A stretch of DNA of 64,000 nucleotides from Leptospiraceae bacterium (GCA_016708435.1 JADJFV010000031.1:1-64000), one strand, 5' to 3'. Numbered from the stretch's first letter, positions 17,975-27,889 are shown. Notes: a model not told the origin generated them from the letters alone. Numbers and translations: made by a program.

Positions 17975-18352
17975 TTACCAAGATTCTAAAGCTTTTTCTA
18001 CTGAGGAATAGATTTCAACTTGGTTTGTAAGATCTAGAAGCTGGATGATGATTTGAATCTTGGGATTGATGCCACCTATAACGAGTCTACCTGAATGCTC
18101 TTCTGTTTTTTTTATGATCGCGAGTATGGAAGCCAGACCAATGCTATTTATATAAACTAAATTGGATAAATCTAGAATCGTATCAAATGTTCCCGATTCA
18201 AAAAAAGAATTAATATTATCAGAAATGCTATAGGAATTGTTTTGATTGATCTGACCGACAAAAGACAATATTTGAAGCTTACTATCATTTACCACTTCAA
18301 TCTTTTCTCTAACGATTAACGATTCGAAATTAATTTCTCTCATAGCTCCCAC
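17975..18352 (-). CDS. STAS-domain anti-sigma factor antagonist
   Basis: About 120 residues, one STAS domain. DLSNLVYINSIGLASIL matches the phosphorylation-site loop of SpoIIAA-type antagonists, with the Ser of INSIGLA as the candidate switch residue. Such proteins release a sigma factor or other partner after dephosphorylation by PP2C enzymes; several SpoIIE phosphatases are encoded in this window. The start is uncertain: GTG at 18352 or ATG at 18343, with GGGAG only 2 bases before the latter. Confidence 0.82.
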   Translation of the reverse strand: MGAMREINFESLIVREKIEVVNDSKLQILSFVGQINQNNSYSISDNINSFFESGTFDTILDLSNLVYINSIGLASILAIIKKTEEHSGRLVIGGINPKIQIIIQLLDLTNQVEIYSSVEKALESW

Positions 18353-18379
18353 TTTGCATTGCGTCTCATCTGATTGTAT

Positions 18380-18700
18380 TTAAAACTCCAAAACCAAATT
18401 CTGATTGTCTACCAAACTCATTTTAATTTCATCTGGAAAAACATTCATCTTTGTTATATAAAACCCTTTCCATAGAATTTTCACGAAACCTCTGTCTTGC
18501 GACAAATATCCTTCGTAATCTAAGTAAAGTTTTCTATGTGGATTTTTCTTGCTACATAAAATTTTTTTTCGAAGTAAAAGTTCATCCATTTTCTCACTAG
18601 AAGTCTCATATGTTTCCAAATGAGTTTCTGTTTCAAGGAAAATATCCAAATGCTCCTTGGTTAAATCAACCCTGTGACTTGAAATAGTGCTCCGATTCAA
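18380..18700 (-). CDS. Hypothetical protein co-translated with homoserine dehydrogenase
   Basis: 106 residues, not recognised. It is polar, starts with a helical segment rich in Glu and Thr and ends in beta-prone stretches (LYLDYEGYLSQ, GFVKILWKGFYITKMNV). No Cys or His cluster and no signal peptide. The start is TTG at 18698-18700, which overlaps the hom stop as TTGA, a 4-base overlap indicating coupled translation. The STAS gene follows 27 bp downstream. Confidence 0.6.
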   Translation of the reverse strand: MNRSTISSHRVDLTKEHLDIFLETETHLETYETSSEKMDELLLRKKILCSKKNPHRKLYLDYEGYLSQDRGFVKILWKGFYITKMNVFPDEIKMSLVDNQNLVLEF

Positions 18701-19980
18701 ATTAAATCCTCTAAACGAATCATGATCGATTTTCCTTTTATAATATCTGTTCGCTTATCAATTTCCAAAAGAGAATGACGGACATCCTTCTCCATCGCCT
18801 CATGCGTAATAATGATCAGTTCAACTGGCTCACCGTTAGATTCATTTTGTCTCATAGAAGAAATGGAAACGAGGTTACGACCGATTATGCTCGTAATCTC
18901 ACCCAGGACTCCGGGCTTATCTACAGTTTTGAATCGCAAATAATAACGCGCACGATTTTCACCTGCTGGTAGAAGGCTTCCTTCCGTAAAAATATTTTGC
19001 TCTCTAAATAAAGTAGACTGAGTTCTTCTTGAACCATAATAAACTAAATCAGAAATAATCGCAGATGCAGTCGGTAAAGAGCCGGCACCTTTTCCGAGGA
19101 GCATCGAAGGTCCTGAAAAACTGGTTTCGAAATAAATTGCATTCATTTCGTTTCGAACACTCGCAATTGGATGATCAAGTGGTATCATAGTTGGCTCCAC
19201 TCTTGCTTCTAAATGCTCGCCTATTCTTTTACACACACCTAGAAGTTTTATTCTAAGTCCTAAGAGTTTTGCTGAATGAATCTCTGCTTTAGAAAGCTTA
19301 GATATTCCTTCAATGTGAATGTCGCTTATTTTTATCTTCTTGTTAAATGCAATTCCGATTAGAATAGAAAGTTTGTGGGCTGCGTCAATTCCTTCTACGT
19401 CGAAGGTAGGATCCTTTTCAGCAAAGCCTAACTCCTGTGCTTGTCTCAGAGCATCTGCATAATCCATATCCTCCTCTTCCATTTTGGTGAGAATATAATT
19501 TGTAGTTCCGTTTAAGATTCCATACATTGACAAAAAGTCATTTGCAACAAGTCCTGACTTTATAGAGCGGATAACAGGGATTGCACCACCGACGCTTGCT
19601 TCGTATCCGACTTCAACATTCTTGTCTTCAGCGAGTTGAAATAATTCGCTACCTTTCTCAGAAAGAAGCGCCTTATTAGCAGTAACCACTGTTTTGGAAT
19701 TGGAAAGAGCAGACTTTACAATTTCATAGGCAATTCCAGTTCCTCCTACAAGCTCTACGACAATATCGTTATTCGGATTCTCTGTAATTTTTTTGTAATC
19801 AGAGACAATCTCACCTCTAAAATAAGAAGGCACACGTGTCGGGTCTGTGTCACAGACCTGTGTTAAATTAAGTTCAATTCCAGATCTTTCTAGAATTTGC
19901 TTTTGCTGGGAATGTAAAATTTCAATTAAGCCGGAACCTACCGTCCCCGCGCCTATTAGTCCAATGCTGATTCGTTTCAT
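18697..19980 (-). CDS. hom: Homoserine dehydrogenase with ACT domain
   Basis: 427 residues. The N-terminal Rossmann motif is GLIGAGTVGSGL; VVTANKALLS and YEASVGGAIPVI are the nucleotide and substrate regions; GILNGTTNYIL and FAEKDPTFDVEGIDAAHKL are catalytic-domain hallmarks. The C-terminal ACT domain (about 345-420: KPGVLGEITSIIGRNLVSI) suggests feedback by threonine. It makes homoserine for threonine and methionine synthesis. It heads a run with the 106-residue protein and the STAS gene. Confidence 0.95.
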   Translation of the reverse strand: MKRISIGLIGAGTVGSGLIEILHSQQKQILERSGIELNLTQVCDTDPTRVPSYFRGEIVSDYKKITENPNNDIVVELVGGTGIAYEIVKSALSNSKTVVTANKALLSEKGSELFQLAEDKNVEVGYEASVGGAIPVIRSIKSGLVANDFLSMYGILNGTTNYILTKMEEEDMDYADALRQAQELGFAEKDPTFDVEGIDAAHKLSILIGIAFNKKIKISDIHIEGISKLSKAEIHSAKLLGLRIKLLGVCKRIGEHLEARVEPTMIPLDHPIASVRNEMNAIYFETSFSGPSMLLGKGAGSLPTASAIISDLVYYGSRRTQSTLFREQNIFTEGSLLPAGENRARYYLRFKTVDKPGVLGEITSIIGRNLVSISSMRQNESNGEPVELIIITHEAMEKDVRHSLLEIDKRTDIIKGKSIMIRLEDLI

Positions 19981-20096
19981 GTATACTCGCTTTCTAAGGA
20001 CAGACTTTCTTAGTTTAGCTTTAAGTCATACTTTTTTTTATTTGCGCTCAGCGGTCACATAGGGTGTCCTGAAATTATTTTCCGCGCAAAATGAAA

Positions 20097-22748
20097 CTAT
20101 TGCTGAACACAAACTAGATATCGGGTTAAACTGCAAAGCGGAACAGACTGAGCAATGCTACTAAAAGAGGTCAAAGTACCGTCTCCATCTGCACCTGTCC
20201 CTGCCGACGAAGTCCAATTAGAGCAAGTATTCCCGCTTGCTGCCCATGTATTTGTCATACCCGTCCAATAATTTGTGCCAGAAAATGCATTGGTAAGAGT
20301 TCCAAAAGCGAATACGCTCGTTCCAGAGGATGTAAATATTAGAGTCGTTCCATCCGCTCGAAAATACTTAGTAGTAGCCGCAAGAACCCATGACACAAGT
20401 GGTGCTCCTGATCGCGTCCCATTGACTGCGATCAAAGCTTTATAGACGTTAGGCGTAATTCCCGGCTTCGCAGGGTCTGCATTGCAAATAGCATCTGCTC
20501 CAGCAATTCCTCCCAAGATTCCATTGGTTGGCGTAGAAGTAATAAATGTCCTCTTCTCACCTGCATCCAAATTAGTAACACTTACACTAGCAGGTGTCTT
20601 TCCATTGTATCTTAAATCTGCACTCGTAGCAGAGGTGCTATCAATATTAAAAGTTTGATTTCCATCAGCAACATTGTCATTTACTCCAGTCACTGTTATT
20701 GTTTGCGCTATATTCCAATTACCCGCTGTAAAGGTAATATTGCCACTAGCAGGAATTGTAATAATGCCCTCGGCGGTATTCGAAGACGATAGCGTAAATG
20801 TGACATTACCCGTTGGAAGAGAAGGAAGCACTATTGTAAAAGTTCGAGCCGTTCCAGTTTCAGAAGTGTTTCCAGTGATTGCGGATACAGTAAAGTAAAC
20901 CTCGTTGTCCGCGTTCACCAAAGTAAAATCGGCAGGATTCTCTCCATTAAAAAAAGTATCTCCGCTTGTAGCTGCCCCAAGGACAACTGAAAAGGTAATG
21001 TCCCCGTCGTATAACGCATCATTTACACCAGTTACAGTGATTAGATTAGAGGGGAGGAACTGATTCCAGTTAGCCGCGGTCATAACTACACTCGCAGTAG
21101 AAACAGTCCCCTCTCCTGCATTCGAGCTAGATACAGGTATAGTAACATTAGCCGTTGGTGCTTGAGCCAGGATAATATAGTAGCTAGCAGTGTCACCATT
21201 CTCTGAAGTAGACGGATTGTTAACCGCTCTACAAGCAACAATCTTTACGCCTACCGCATCATTATCGCAGCTTCCTCCATTTTGGTCTGCTGGATCTAGA
21301 GCTGCATAAACTGAATCAGTTGTGGTAGGAAGAGATAGAGTAACTGTGAAGGATTGATTGCCATCGGTTGCATTATCCATGACTCCTGTTAATGTGACGA
21401 TTTGAGCTATATTCCAATTGCTTGCAGTAAATGTGACACTCGTCGAACTAAAAGAGACTTCACCAGGCAAAGTGCTTGAAATCGGAATCGTGACTGTGGC
21501 TGTTGGCTGAGATGTGAGGCTAATCGAAATACTTGAAGTCAATTGACCACCATCTGATACCATTAAAGTTGCCGCTGAAGGAGTAATGATATAACCCGCA
21601 GTATCATCGTCATTGTTTGTAACAGTTACACTTGAAGGAACAAGCCCCTGGTAATTTGAATTGGAACTAGAACAGGGTCCTAGATGAATCGTATAAGATA
21701 TATTTCCATCTTGAATAAAATCATCAACACCTGTGACCGTCACCACTTGCGGCACATTCCAATTAGCCGGTGTGAAGGTTAAACTAGAAGGACTAATTGT
21801 TCCTTCGGCAGTATTACCGGAAGAAATTGGAATTGTAACAGGAGAGGTGCTAGCAGTATTTAAAACTACATTAAAAGTAGCCGTTCCACCGGCTTCCGTT
21901 GTAGCTCCACTAATAGCAGAGACTGTGACTCCAAACGTTTCATCATCTGTGTTTGTAACGGAAACGGTATTCAAAACTTGACCATTATAATTAGGATCAG
22001 AGCTCGATACAGCCGAAAATTGAATTTGGTAGGTTTGACTTCCATCACTCAATAAATCATCAACTCCCGTTGCTGTTATGGTTTGGGGAACATTCCAATT
22101 AGCCGCAGTAAAGGTTATAGTGCTTGGACTTACAGTGCCCTCTGCTGTATTGGAACTGGTAATCGAAGGTAGGACAACGGGGGATGTGGGTTGGCTTGTT
22201 AGGACTACCGTAAAACTTGCGGTAGTTCCTGTCTCGGAGGTGATGAGTCCGGTAGTAGAACCTGTTACAATTCCAAGCGTATCATTATCCGCATTCGTAA
22301 TAGAGAGGCTATCAATGAGTAGCCCATCAAACTCTTTATCTGTGCTTGTGCTAGCAGAGAATGTCAACGTTGAAACTTTGTTCCCATCGAAAACTAAGTC
22401 ATCTACGCCTACAATTGTCAGAACTTGGGCAACATCCCAGTTTTTATCCGTGAAGGTAAGTGTCGTCTTATCAATAGTATCCTCAAGAGGATCAGAAAGA
22501 CTAATTGTTTTAATTAGTACGTCAGCAGTTGGAGCCCTATTTAAACTAACGCTAATTTTAACGCTTGTTCCTGTTTCACTTGTGCTAAGAGAGGAAGTAG
22601 GAGAAACAACGAATTTGGCAGGAACGTTAGGCGTTTGAGGCATTGGCATTGACCCAAAGATTTTAGGCAAAGCTCCATCCGATTTACAGCTCAGAAAACT
22701 GTAAAATACGATTAAAAAGAATAGAATTCTGTATAAGGAGCGATTCAT
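20097..22748 (-). CDS. Calx-beta-like repeat lipoprotein with DUF1554 domain (copy 1)
   Basis: 883 residues. The signal peptide ends in lipobox SFLSC. Residues about 45-715 are six to seven tandem beta-sandwich modules of about 100 residues with the pattern ETG-x-x-x-x-F-x-V-x-L, FTxxNWNVPQ, TGVDD and VTNxDxD. The C-terminal 150 residues are DUF1554 (GGIAGADAICN, YWTGMTNTW, CSLTRYLVCVQQ), a C-type-lectin-like domain frequent in Leptospira lipoproteins. A surface or outer-membrane lipoprotein is expected. It is a tandem paralogue of the next gene; the 81-bp gap suggests an operon. A module pair near the middle carries an extra CDND...C pair. Confidence 0.88.
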   Translation of the reverse strand: MNRSLYRILFFLIVFYSFLSCKSDGALPKIFGSMPMPQTPNVPAKFVVSPTSSLSTSETGTSVKISVSLNRAPTADVLIKTISLSDPLEDTIDKTTLTFTDKNWDVAQVLTIVGVDDLVFDGNKVSTLTFSASTSTDKEFDGLLIDSLSITNADNDTLGIVTGSTTGLITSETGTTASFTVVLTSQPTSPVVLPSITSSNTAEGTVSPSTITFTAANWNVPQTITATGVDDLLSDGSQTYQIQFSAVSSSDPNYNGQVLNTVSVTNTDDETFGVTVSAISGATTEAGGTATFNVVLNTASTSPVTIPISSGNTAEGTISPSSLTFTPANWNVPQVVTVTGVDDFIQDGNISYTIHLGPCSSSNSNYQGLVPSSVTVTNNDDDTAGYIITPSAATLMVSDGGQLTSSISISLTSQPTATVTIPISSTLPGEVSFSSTSVTFTASNWNIAQIVTLTGVMDNATDGNQSFTVTLSLPTTTDSVYAALDPADQNGGSCDNDAVGVKIVACRAVNNPSTSENGDTASYYIILAQAPTANVTIPVSSSNAGEGTVSTASVVMTAANWNQFLPSNLITVTGVNDALYDGDITFSVVLGAATSGDTFFNGENPADFTLVNADNEVYFTVSAITGNTSETGTARTFTIVLPSLPTGNVTFTLSSSNTAEGIITIPASGNITFTAGNWNIAQTITVTGVNDNVADGNQTFNIDSTSATSADLRYNGKTPASVSVTNLDAGEKRTFITSTPTNGILGGIAGADAICNADPAKPGITPNVYKALIAVNGTRSGAPLVSWVLAATTKYFRADGTTLIFTSSGTSVFAFGTLTNAFSGTNYWTGMTNTWAASGNTCSNWTSSAGTGADGDGTLTSFSSIAQSVPLCSLTRYLVCVQQ

Positions 22749-22830
22749 GGCAGTTTGTTTTCAGGGCATTATAGTCGGTGTTTTGATTTTGGCAATCAAT
22801 TTAAAATGCCTAGCATGAGGGAAATAAATA

Positions 22831-25536
22831 TTACTGCTGAACGCAAACTAGATTGAAAGTATTGTCGCAATTCGCTGATCCAAAGCTTATACTAGTGCCA
22901 TCTGTTGCGAGAGAATTTCCTTGTGTTCCATTTGATGCGCCACTCGCAGAGTTCCATGAGCCACATATATTCAAACTATTTGTCCAATCTGAATTCATCC
23001 CTGTCCAATAATCAGAATTTGCAGAATCAAATGAATTCGTAAGAGTTCCGTATGGAAAAATGGAATTTGCATTTGTCATAAAAATTTGCGTTGTCCCATT
23101 GGAACGGAAATAACGGGTATTTGCCGCAAATACCCAATCCACCTGCGAATCCCCGGTATTAGCCGTAGCAGAGCCACGACGAGTAGCCCCCAATACCAGA
23201 AGTGCTTTATACACGTTAGGCGCTATAGATGGCTTATTTGCATCGGAATTACAAATGGCGTCTGCACCTACAATTCCTCCTAGATTTCCTTTTGATGCAG
23301 TATTCGATATAAATACCCTCTTCTCTCCTGCATCTGTATTAGTTACACTTACATCACTAGGATTTCTTCCATTGAATCGAGTATCCGCGCTCACAGCACT
23401 AGCAGTAATAATGGAAAAAGATTTATTTCCATCAGCAAACAAATCATCTATTCCTGTTACTGTGACTACTTGCGGATTAGTGAAGTTAGCCGATGTAAAA
23501 ACAAGACTCGCAGGGCTTACTGTCCCTTCTCCTGTATTATTCGAGGAAATTCCAATAGTTACGTTAAATGCTGGATTACTCCAAGCCGGAAGGACAATGG
23601 AAAATGTTGCTGTCGTTCCCGATTCGGAAGTATTTCCACTGATGGTGGATACTGTGAAATAGGTTTCGTTGTCATAGTTGATTAATCCATTGATGTCCAC
23701 GGGATTATATCCATGGTAACTGCCCGTCATACTCGTTGTAGAAGCTACTCCAAGTAAGACGTTATAGGAAATGTCTCCATCATACAAAGCATCATTCACA
23801 CCTGTCACGGTTATCCTATTGGTTACAAGAAACTGATTCCAATTTGAGCTATTGATGATCAGCGGTGAATTGACAGTAGCCTCTGACGTATCACTACTCG
23901 TTATAGGAATTGTAACATCCTCTCCAGGATCAGTAGCAAGAATTACAAAGTATTGTGCCGTATTTCCGCTTTCATTTGTATATGGATTTGAGCTAGTGCG
24001 ACAAACATATACAATGGCAGCACCGGAATCATTGTCACAACTATTGGCAGACTGGTCTGCCGGGTCTAATGCAGCGTATACGCTATCAGAAGTAGAAGGC
24101 AATGACAATACGATATTAAAAGACTTATTTCCATCTGATCCTCCATCGGAGACACCGCTGATTGTTATCGTCTGAGTATTACTCCAATTAGCCGGTGTAA
24201 ATGTAACGCTAGAAGGACTTACTGTTCCTTCTCCTGTATTACTCGATGAAATCGGAATGGTAACAGAAGAAGTCGGCTGTGTGTTTAATTTAATTGTAAA
24301 CATTGCAGCAATCTGTCCTCCATCTGTTACAGTGAGTCCATTGGTGGCAACAATTGTATACCCACCCGCGTCATTGTCAGTGTTGACTACGGATACATCG
24401 GATGGATCTAGTCCATTGTAATTTGAATTGGCACTAGTCGCTGCCCCGATTACAATAGTATAAGAAATACTTCCATCCTGAATAAAATCATTCACACCAG
24501 TAACCGTTACAACTTGCGGTATATTCCAAGTAGCCGGCGTGAAGACTAGACTGGAAGTATCAGGAATTCCCTCGGCAGTATTGCTCGATGAAATTGGAAT
24601 CGTAACATTTGAAGTGCTCGCATTGTTTAAGACTACAGAGAAGTTTGCTGTTCCACCTGTCTCATTCGTAACTAATCCGGTAGTGGGAGTTACTGTTATG
24701 CCAAAAGATTCATTGTCCGCATTCACAAAGGCTAAACTGGAAGCTGCATAATTATTGTAAACAGAATCCGAGCTAACCGCTGCTCTGAATACAATACTGT
24801 AAGATTGGTTTCCGTCATCTAGTAAATCATCAACGCCTGTTACAATCACAGTCTGCGGCACATTCCAATTAGCCGTTGTAAATGTAAGAGTAGAAGGACT
24901 GACAGTTCCTTCACTAGTATTCGTGCTAGTAATAGTAGGGATTGTGACGCTCGAAGAAGGAACACTTCGCAGAACTACGGTAAAACTAAAATTAGCCCCT
25001 GCCTCCGAGGTAAGTAATCCACCTGTATAAGTAGTAGCAATTCCTGCGACATCATCGTCTAGATTTTGCAGACTATAAGGAGCAATGGTCAACTTTGCAA
25101 ACTCAGAATCCAAACTCTGAGAAGGACTCAGGCTCAATGTATAGGCTTTATTCCCATCTACAAATAAATCATCCTGACCTGTTATGGTAAATGTCTGCGC
25201 CTGATCCCAATTAGCCGTCGTAAATGTAAGTAAGGGCTTATCCAACTTAACCTCTATTGTATCAGAAACAGAAATACTTAAGAGAACATCGTCCTTTGGT
25301 TTTTTATTGATAGAAACTTTATAGCTAATGCTTCCGCCGGCTTCTGTAGTAGTGAGGCTTTGCGTAGACGGCTCAATTATAATCTGAGCTAAAGGAGGTG
25401 GGACGGGCGGCAGTGGAAGCATTCCCCAGAACTTTGGACTTCCATTGAATTTGCAGGATTGAACAAAGGAAACAAGTAATAAATATCCAATGCATACTAT
25501 TAGCGCTGTAAATATTTTACTCAAATTTGTTTTCAT
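22831..25536 (-). CDS. Calx-beta-like repeat lipoprotein with DUF1554 domain (copy 2)
   Basis: 901 residues, same architecture as the neighbouring copy: lipobox FVQSC, then KFNG-x-PKFWG, repeated modules (ETGGTANFSVVL, FTPATWNIPQ, TGVNDFIQDG) and a C-terminal DUF1554 domain (GGIVGADAICN, YWTGMNSDW, CDNTFNLVCVQQ). The two proteins align module for module, so they arose by duplication of a whole gene. It is divergent from the D,D-carboxypeptidase gene across a 141-bp gap. Function unknown; host-matrix or surface binding is a common guess for this type but has no support here. Confidence 0.88.
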   Translation of the reverse strand: MKTNLSKIFTALIVCIGYLLLVSFVQSCKFNGSPKFWGMLPLPPVPPPLAQIIIEPSTQSLTTTEAGGSISYKVSINKKPKDDVLLSISVSDTIEVKLDKPLLTFTTANWDQAQTFTITGQDDLFVDGNKAYTLSLSPSQSLDSEFAKLTIAPYSLQNLDDDVAGIATTYTGGLLTSEAGANFSFTVVLRSVPSSSVTIPTITSTNTSEGTVSPSTLTFTTANWNVPQTVIVTGVDDLLDDGNQSYSIVFRAAVSSDSVYNNYAASSLAFVNADNESFGITVTPTTGLVTNETGGTANFSVVLNNASTSNVTIPISSSNTAEGIPDTSSLVFTPATWNIPQVVTVTGVNDFIQDGSISYTIVIGAATSANSNYNGLDPSDVSVVNTDNDAGGYTIVATNGLTVTDGGQIAAMFTIKLNTQPTSSVTIPISSSNTGEGTVSPSSVTFTPANWSNTQTITISGVSDGGSDGNKSFNIVLSLPSTSDSVYAALDPADQSANSCDNDSGAAIVYVCRTSSNPYTNESGNTAQYFVILATDPGEDVTIPITSSDTSEATVNSPLIINSSNWNQFLVTNRITVTGVNDALYDGDISYNVLLGVASTTSMTGSYHGYNPVDINGLINYDNETYFTVSTISGNTSESGTTATFSIVLPAWSNPAFNVTIGISSNNTGEGTVSPASLVFTSANFTNPQVVTVTGIDDLFADGNKSFSIITASAVSADTRFNGRNPSDVSVTNTDAGEKRVFISNTASKGNLGGIVGADAICNSDANKPSIAPNVYKALLVLGATRRGSATANTGDSQVDWVFAANTRYFRSNGTTQIFMTNANSIFPYGTLTNSFDSANSDYWTGMNSDWTNSLNICGSWNSASGASNGTQGNSLATDGTSISFGSANCDNTFNLVCVQQ

Positions 25537-25677
25537 TTTGCCTCGAGCAATTCGCTATTTAAACTTAGCAGATATTGGTAAGAAATTTCATCACAAAAGA
25601 TTATATACGAAAAAGCTAATTTGTAAACAAAAAAATAGATTGTCTAGATTTGTGGTAAAGAATTATGAGAATGAGCC

Positions 25678-26457
25678 ATGAAATATTTAATTTTTTTAAT
25701 GATTCTATTAATTTCAAACAATTCCTATGCAGATAAAAAATTAGAACTATCCGCAAAATCATATTTACTGCAAGACATAAACTCAACAAAGCTGCTTTAT
25801 CAAAAAGACATTGGGATTATTCTACCCATTGCTAGCATTACAAAACTTGTTACAGCTTTAATTTCTTCCAGTGAAAGAAAAATGACCGACTATGTCAAAA
25901 TTTCCAAAAGCACCGTCCTTAGAAATGAAGGTGATAAGAGTGCCGTCCTTAAGGAAGGAGAATTCTATACAGAAAAAGATTTGCTTCTAACTATGCTAGT
26001 CTCTTCCACTAACGTTTCCGCAATTAGTCTAGCGACTGACGTTTCTGGTAGTCCCGAAAATTTTATTCTGAAGATGAACCAATGGGCAAAAGAAAAGAAA
26101 CTTACTAAGACGAGTTTCGGGGATACGTTTGGTTTGTCTCCACTTTCGAAATCTTCCGTAGAAGACATTTCAAAAATTCTAGACATGGTAGAACAAAACA
26201 CAGTGCTTTTAGAAATTCTTTCTACTACCAGTTATTCTATTCAAGAACGAAGTGGTAGATTGCAAAACCTGACTACTACAAATGAAATGCCAAGCTATAA
26301 AGACTTTCGCATATTCGGCAAAACTGGCACTACAAAGCTCGCCGGAAAATGCTTTGCGGGATTTGCAGTGCGTAGAAATGAAAAATGGAAAATCATCTTA
26401 CTCGGCTCCAATAATGTATTTGATGATATGAAAAAAATGTTAGATAGTATAAACTAA
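25678..26457 (+). CDS. D-alanyl-D-alanine carboxypeptidase (peptidase S11)
   Basis: 259 residues with a signal peptide (YLIFLMILLISNNSYA). The three penicillin-binding motifs are present: SITK (Ser nucleophile), SSTN (SxN) and KTGTT (KTG). At this length it lacks the C-terminal beta domain of PBP5-type enzymes, so it resembles the short PBP7-like or DacF-like endopeptidases and carboxypeptidases acting on peptidoglycan in the periplasm. Confidence 0.87.
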   Translation: MKYLIFLMILLISNNSYADKKLELSAKSYLLQDINSTKLLYQKDIGIILPIASITKLVTALISSSERKMTDYVKISKSTVLRNEGDKSAVLKEGEFYTEKDLLLTMLVSSTNVSAISLATDVSGSPENFILKMNQWAKEKKLTKTSFGDTFGLSPLSKSSVEDISKILDMVEQNTVLLEILSTTSYSIQERSGRLQNLTTTNEMPSYKDFRIFGKTGTTKLAGKCFAGFAVRRNEKWKIILLGSNNVFDDMKKMLDSIN

Positions 26458-26502
26458 CTTTTACAGAGTAACAATGATTTTCCCTAAATGCAAGTTAACA
26501 AG

Positions 26503-26967
26503 CTAAGACTCTTCCTCTTCCATTTTCTCGATTGTTGAAAAAAGAGTTTTTAATCCAGAAGAAAAATGCTCCAGGGTAGAATCGTCAATATCTTGAAAGA
26601 TTTTATATAGAAATTTTACATTCTGTAAATCAATTTCATTCCAGAAATCAGTATTCTTTTTTGTAATAGATAATCTGAGAATCCTGCGATCGACTTTATC
26701 TGTTGTAATTTTACAGAACCCTCGCTCTTGTAATTTTAGAGCAAGTTGCTTTACATTTTGCCTGCTCGTTCCCATGAAGGCACTCGCCTCCCCTAATGTA
26801 AGAGAAGGCTTTCTATCTTTGTGCTGAATTAAAACAAGTGAAAGAAAAAATTGTTTAGTTGTCAAATCATGTTCTGATAAATAACGATCAATGATTGTCT
26901 CGAGTCGGTTTGATACAAAAAAAAGCAAACCGAATGAATTCTTAATATTTTCCAGACGCTTATTCAC
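26503..26967 (-). CDS. MarR-family transcriptional regulator
   Basis: 154 residues. The winged-helix core shows LTTKQFFLSLVLI, the recognition region GEASAFMGTSRQNVKQLALKLQERGF and the wing KVDRRILRLSITKK. MarR dimers bind short palindromes and release on ligand binding. It overlaps the upstream lipoprotein gene by 8 bp, so both are made from one transcript whose promoter holds a candidate operator near 27864, suggesting autoregulation. Confidence 0.82.
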   Translation of the reverse strand: MNKRLENIKNSFGLLFFVSNRLETIIDRYLSEHDLTTKQFFLSLVLIQHKDRKPSLTLGEASAFMGTSRQNVKQLALKLQERGFCKITTDKVDRRILRLSITKKNTDFWNEIDLQNVKFLYKIFQDIDDSTLEHFSSGLKTLFSTIEKMEEEES

Positions 26968-27829
26968 TTACAAACCCCTTTAGATTATAATCCACTTTTT
27001 TTAGATAGAATTTTCCATAAATAAAATCTCCTTCCGGGTAATTCCAAATAGCCTCTCCGTAAGTAGGTAGTTTAATTCCATTGAATTCTTTATAATCTTT
27101 CAGTGGAGTAGACCAACGGGCTTTTCTTAGAGTTCCATCGTCTTGTAAAGCAGAGCGATCATCTGAAACAAAATTAATCAGCTCTCCTTTTTCATTAAAA
27201 TAAAGAATCGCGGATACTTTGTATTTACCATTCTCGAATATAATTTTAGAAGAAAAAGAATCAATCTCTTCCCATTTTATACTCTTATGAATCAATCCCG
27301 CAGGGGCTAATATACATAAGTCATTTATTACAGTGACCGTTTCTGCCATAGAAAGTCCCTCTCCTGATAAATCGACCGCTGTAAAGAAAGATAATACTTT
27401 TACAAGCATCGTTGCCTTCTCTTCTGAATAGGAATGCAAAACTCTAAAAGGAATTCCCATCATGCTCGCCTTCATAAAAAAATGGCGAGCAGGACGGGAA
27501 AAGAAATTGTATTGCTCGGAAGAAGAAATCATAGGCTTTGCATCCGGCTTTTTATACATTAGCTCATCAAATTCAATTCGAATATTTTGTAGTTTACTTT
27601 TGCCAAGGACTCCCGTATAAGCAAGATATTTTCGGACAGGAAGTGGCATATGCTTGATATCCGCTTCCGTTAGCTTTTCTTCTGCAACCAAAGGCTGTGT
27701 GGCAAATTCTCGTTCTACTTTGGAGATATAGGATTTTTGCACTCCACTGCATCCAAAGAAAGAAAAAGGCATTGTAATTCCAATTAAGGTAACCATTTTT
27801 AAGAACTCCTGTGACTTTAGTATTTTCAT
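26960..27829 (-). CDS. DUF6544-family lipoprotein
   Basis: 289 residues. The N-terminus carries a hydrophobic stretch and lipobox FSFFGC. LPVRKYLAYTGVLGK near residue 65 and the later pattern RWSTPLKDYKEFNGIKLPTYGEA split over the C-terminal half match the DUF6544 (formerly DUF6920) family of unknown function. The ATG at 27829 has AAGGAG upstream. It is the first gene of a two-gene unit with the MarR regulator. Confidence 0.7.
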   Translation of the reverse strand: MKILKSQEFLKMVTLIGITMPFSFFGCSGVQKSYISKVEREFATQPLVAEEKLTEADIKHMPLPVRKYLAYTGVLGKSKLQNIRIEFDELMYKKPDAKPMISSSEQYNFFSRPARHFFMKASMMGIPFRVLHSYSEEKATMLVKVLSFFTAVDLSGEGLSMAETVTVINDLCILAPAGLIHKSIKWEEIDSFSSKIIFENGKYKVSAILYFNEKGELINFVSDDRSALQDDGTLRKARWSTPLKDYKEFNGIKLPTYGEAIWNYPEGDFIYGKFYLKKVDYNLKGFVSE

Positions 27830-27863
27830 AATAAACTCCTTTCCAATTCACTCTAAATAATAG

Positions 27864-27889
27864 GTAACATATTACATATAATTTGTCAA
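27864..27889 (-). promoter_or_regulatory. Candidate promoter with MarR-type operator
   Basis: Reading on the minus strand, TTGACA (27884-27889) is a good -35 box. Directly downstream lies GTAATATGTTAC (27864-27875), a near-perfect GTAA-N4-TTAC palindrome placed where a repressor would block RNA polymerase. No strong -10 box stands out at 16-18 bp. It lies about 35 bp upstream of the lipoprotein start and would serve the lipoprotein-MarR unit. Confidence 0.5.

Noticed and set aside
20000..20096. Intrinsic terminator between the DUF1554 gene and hom
   Set aside because: Only a widely spaced TTTGCGC/GCGCAAA pair is present, and the T-run is on the wrong side for the minus-strand transcript.
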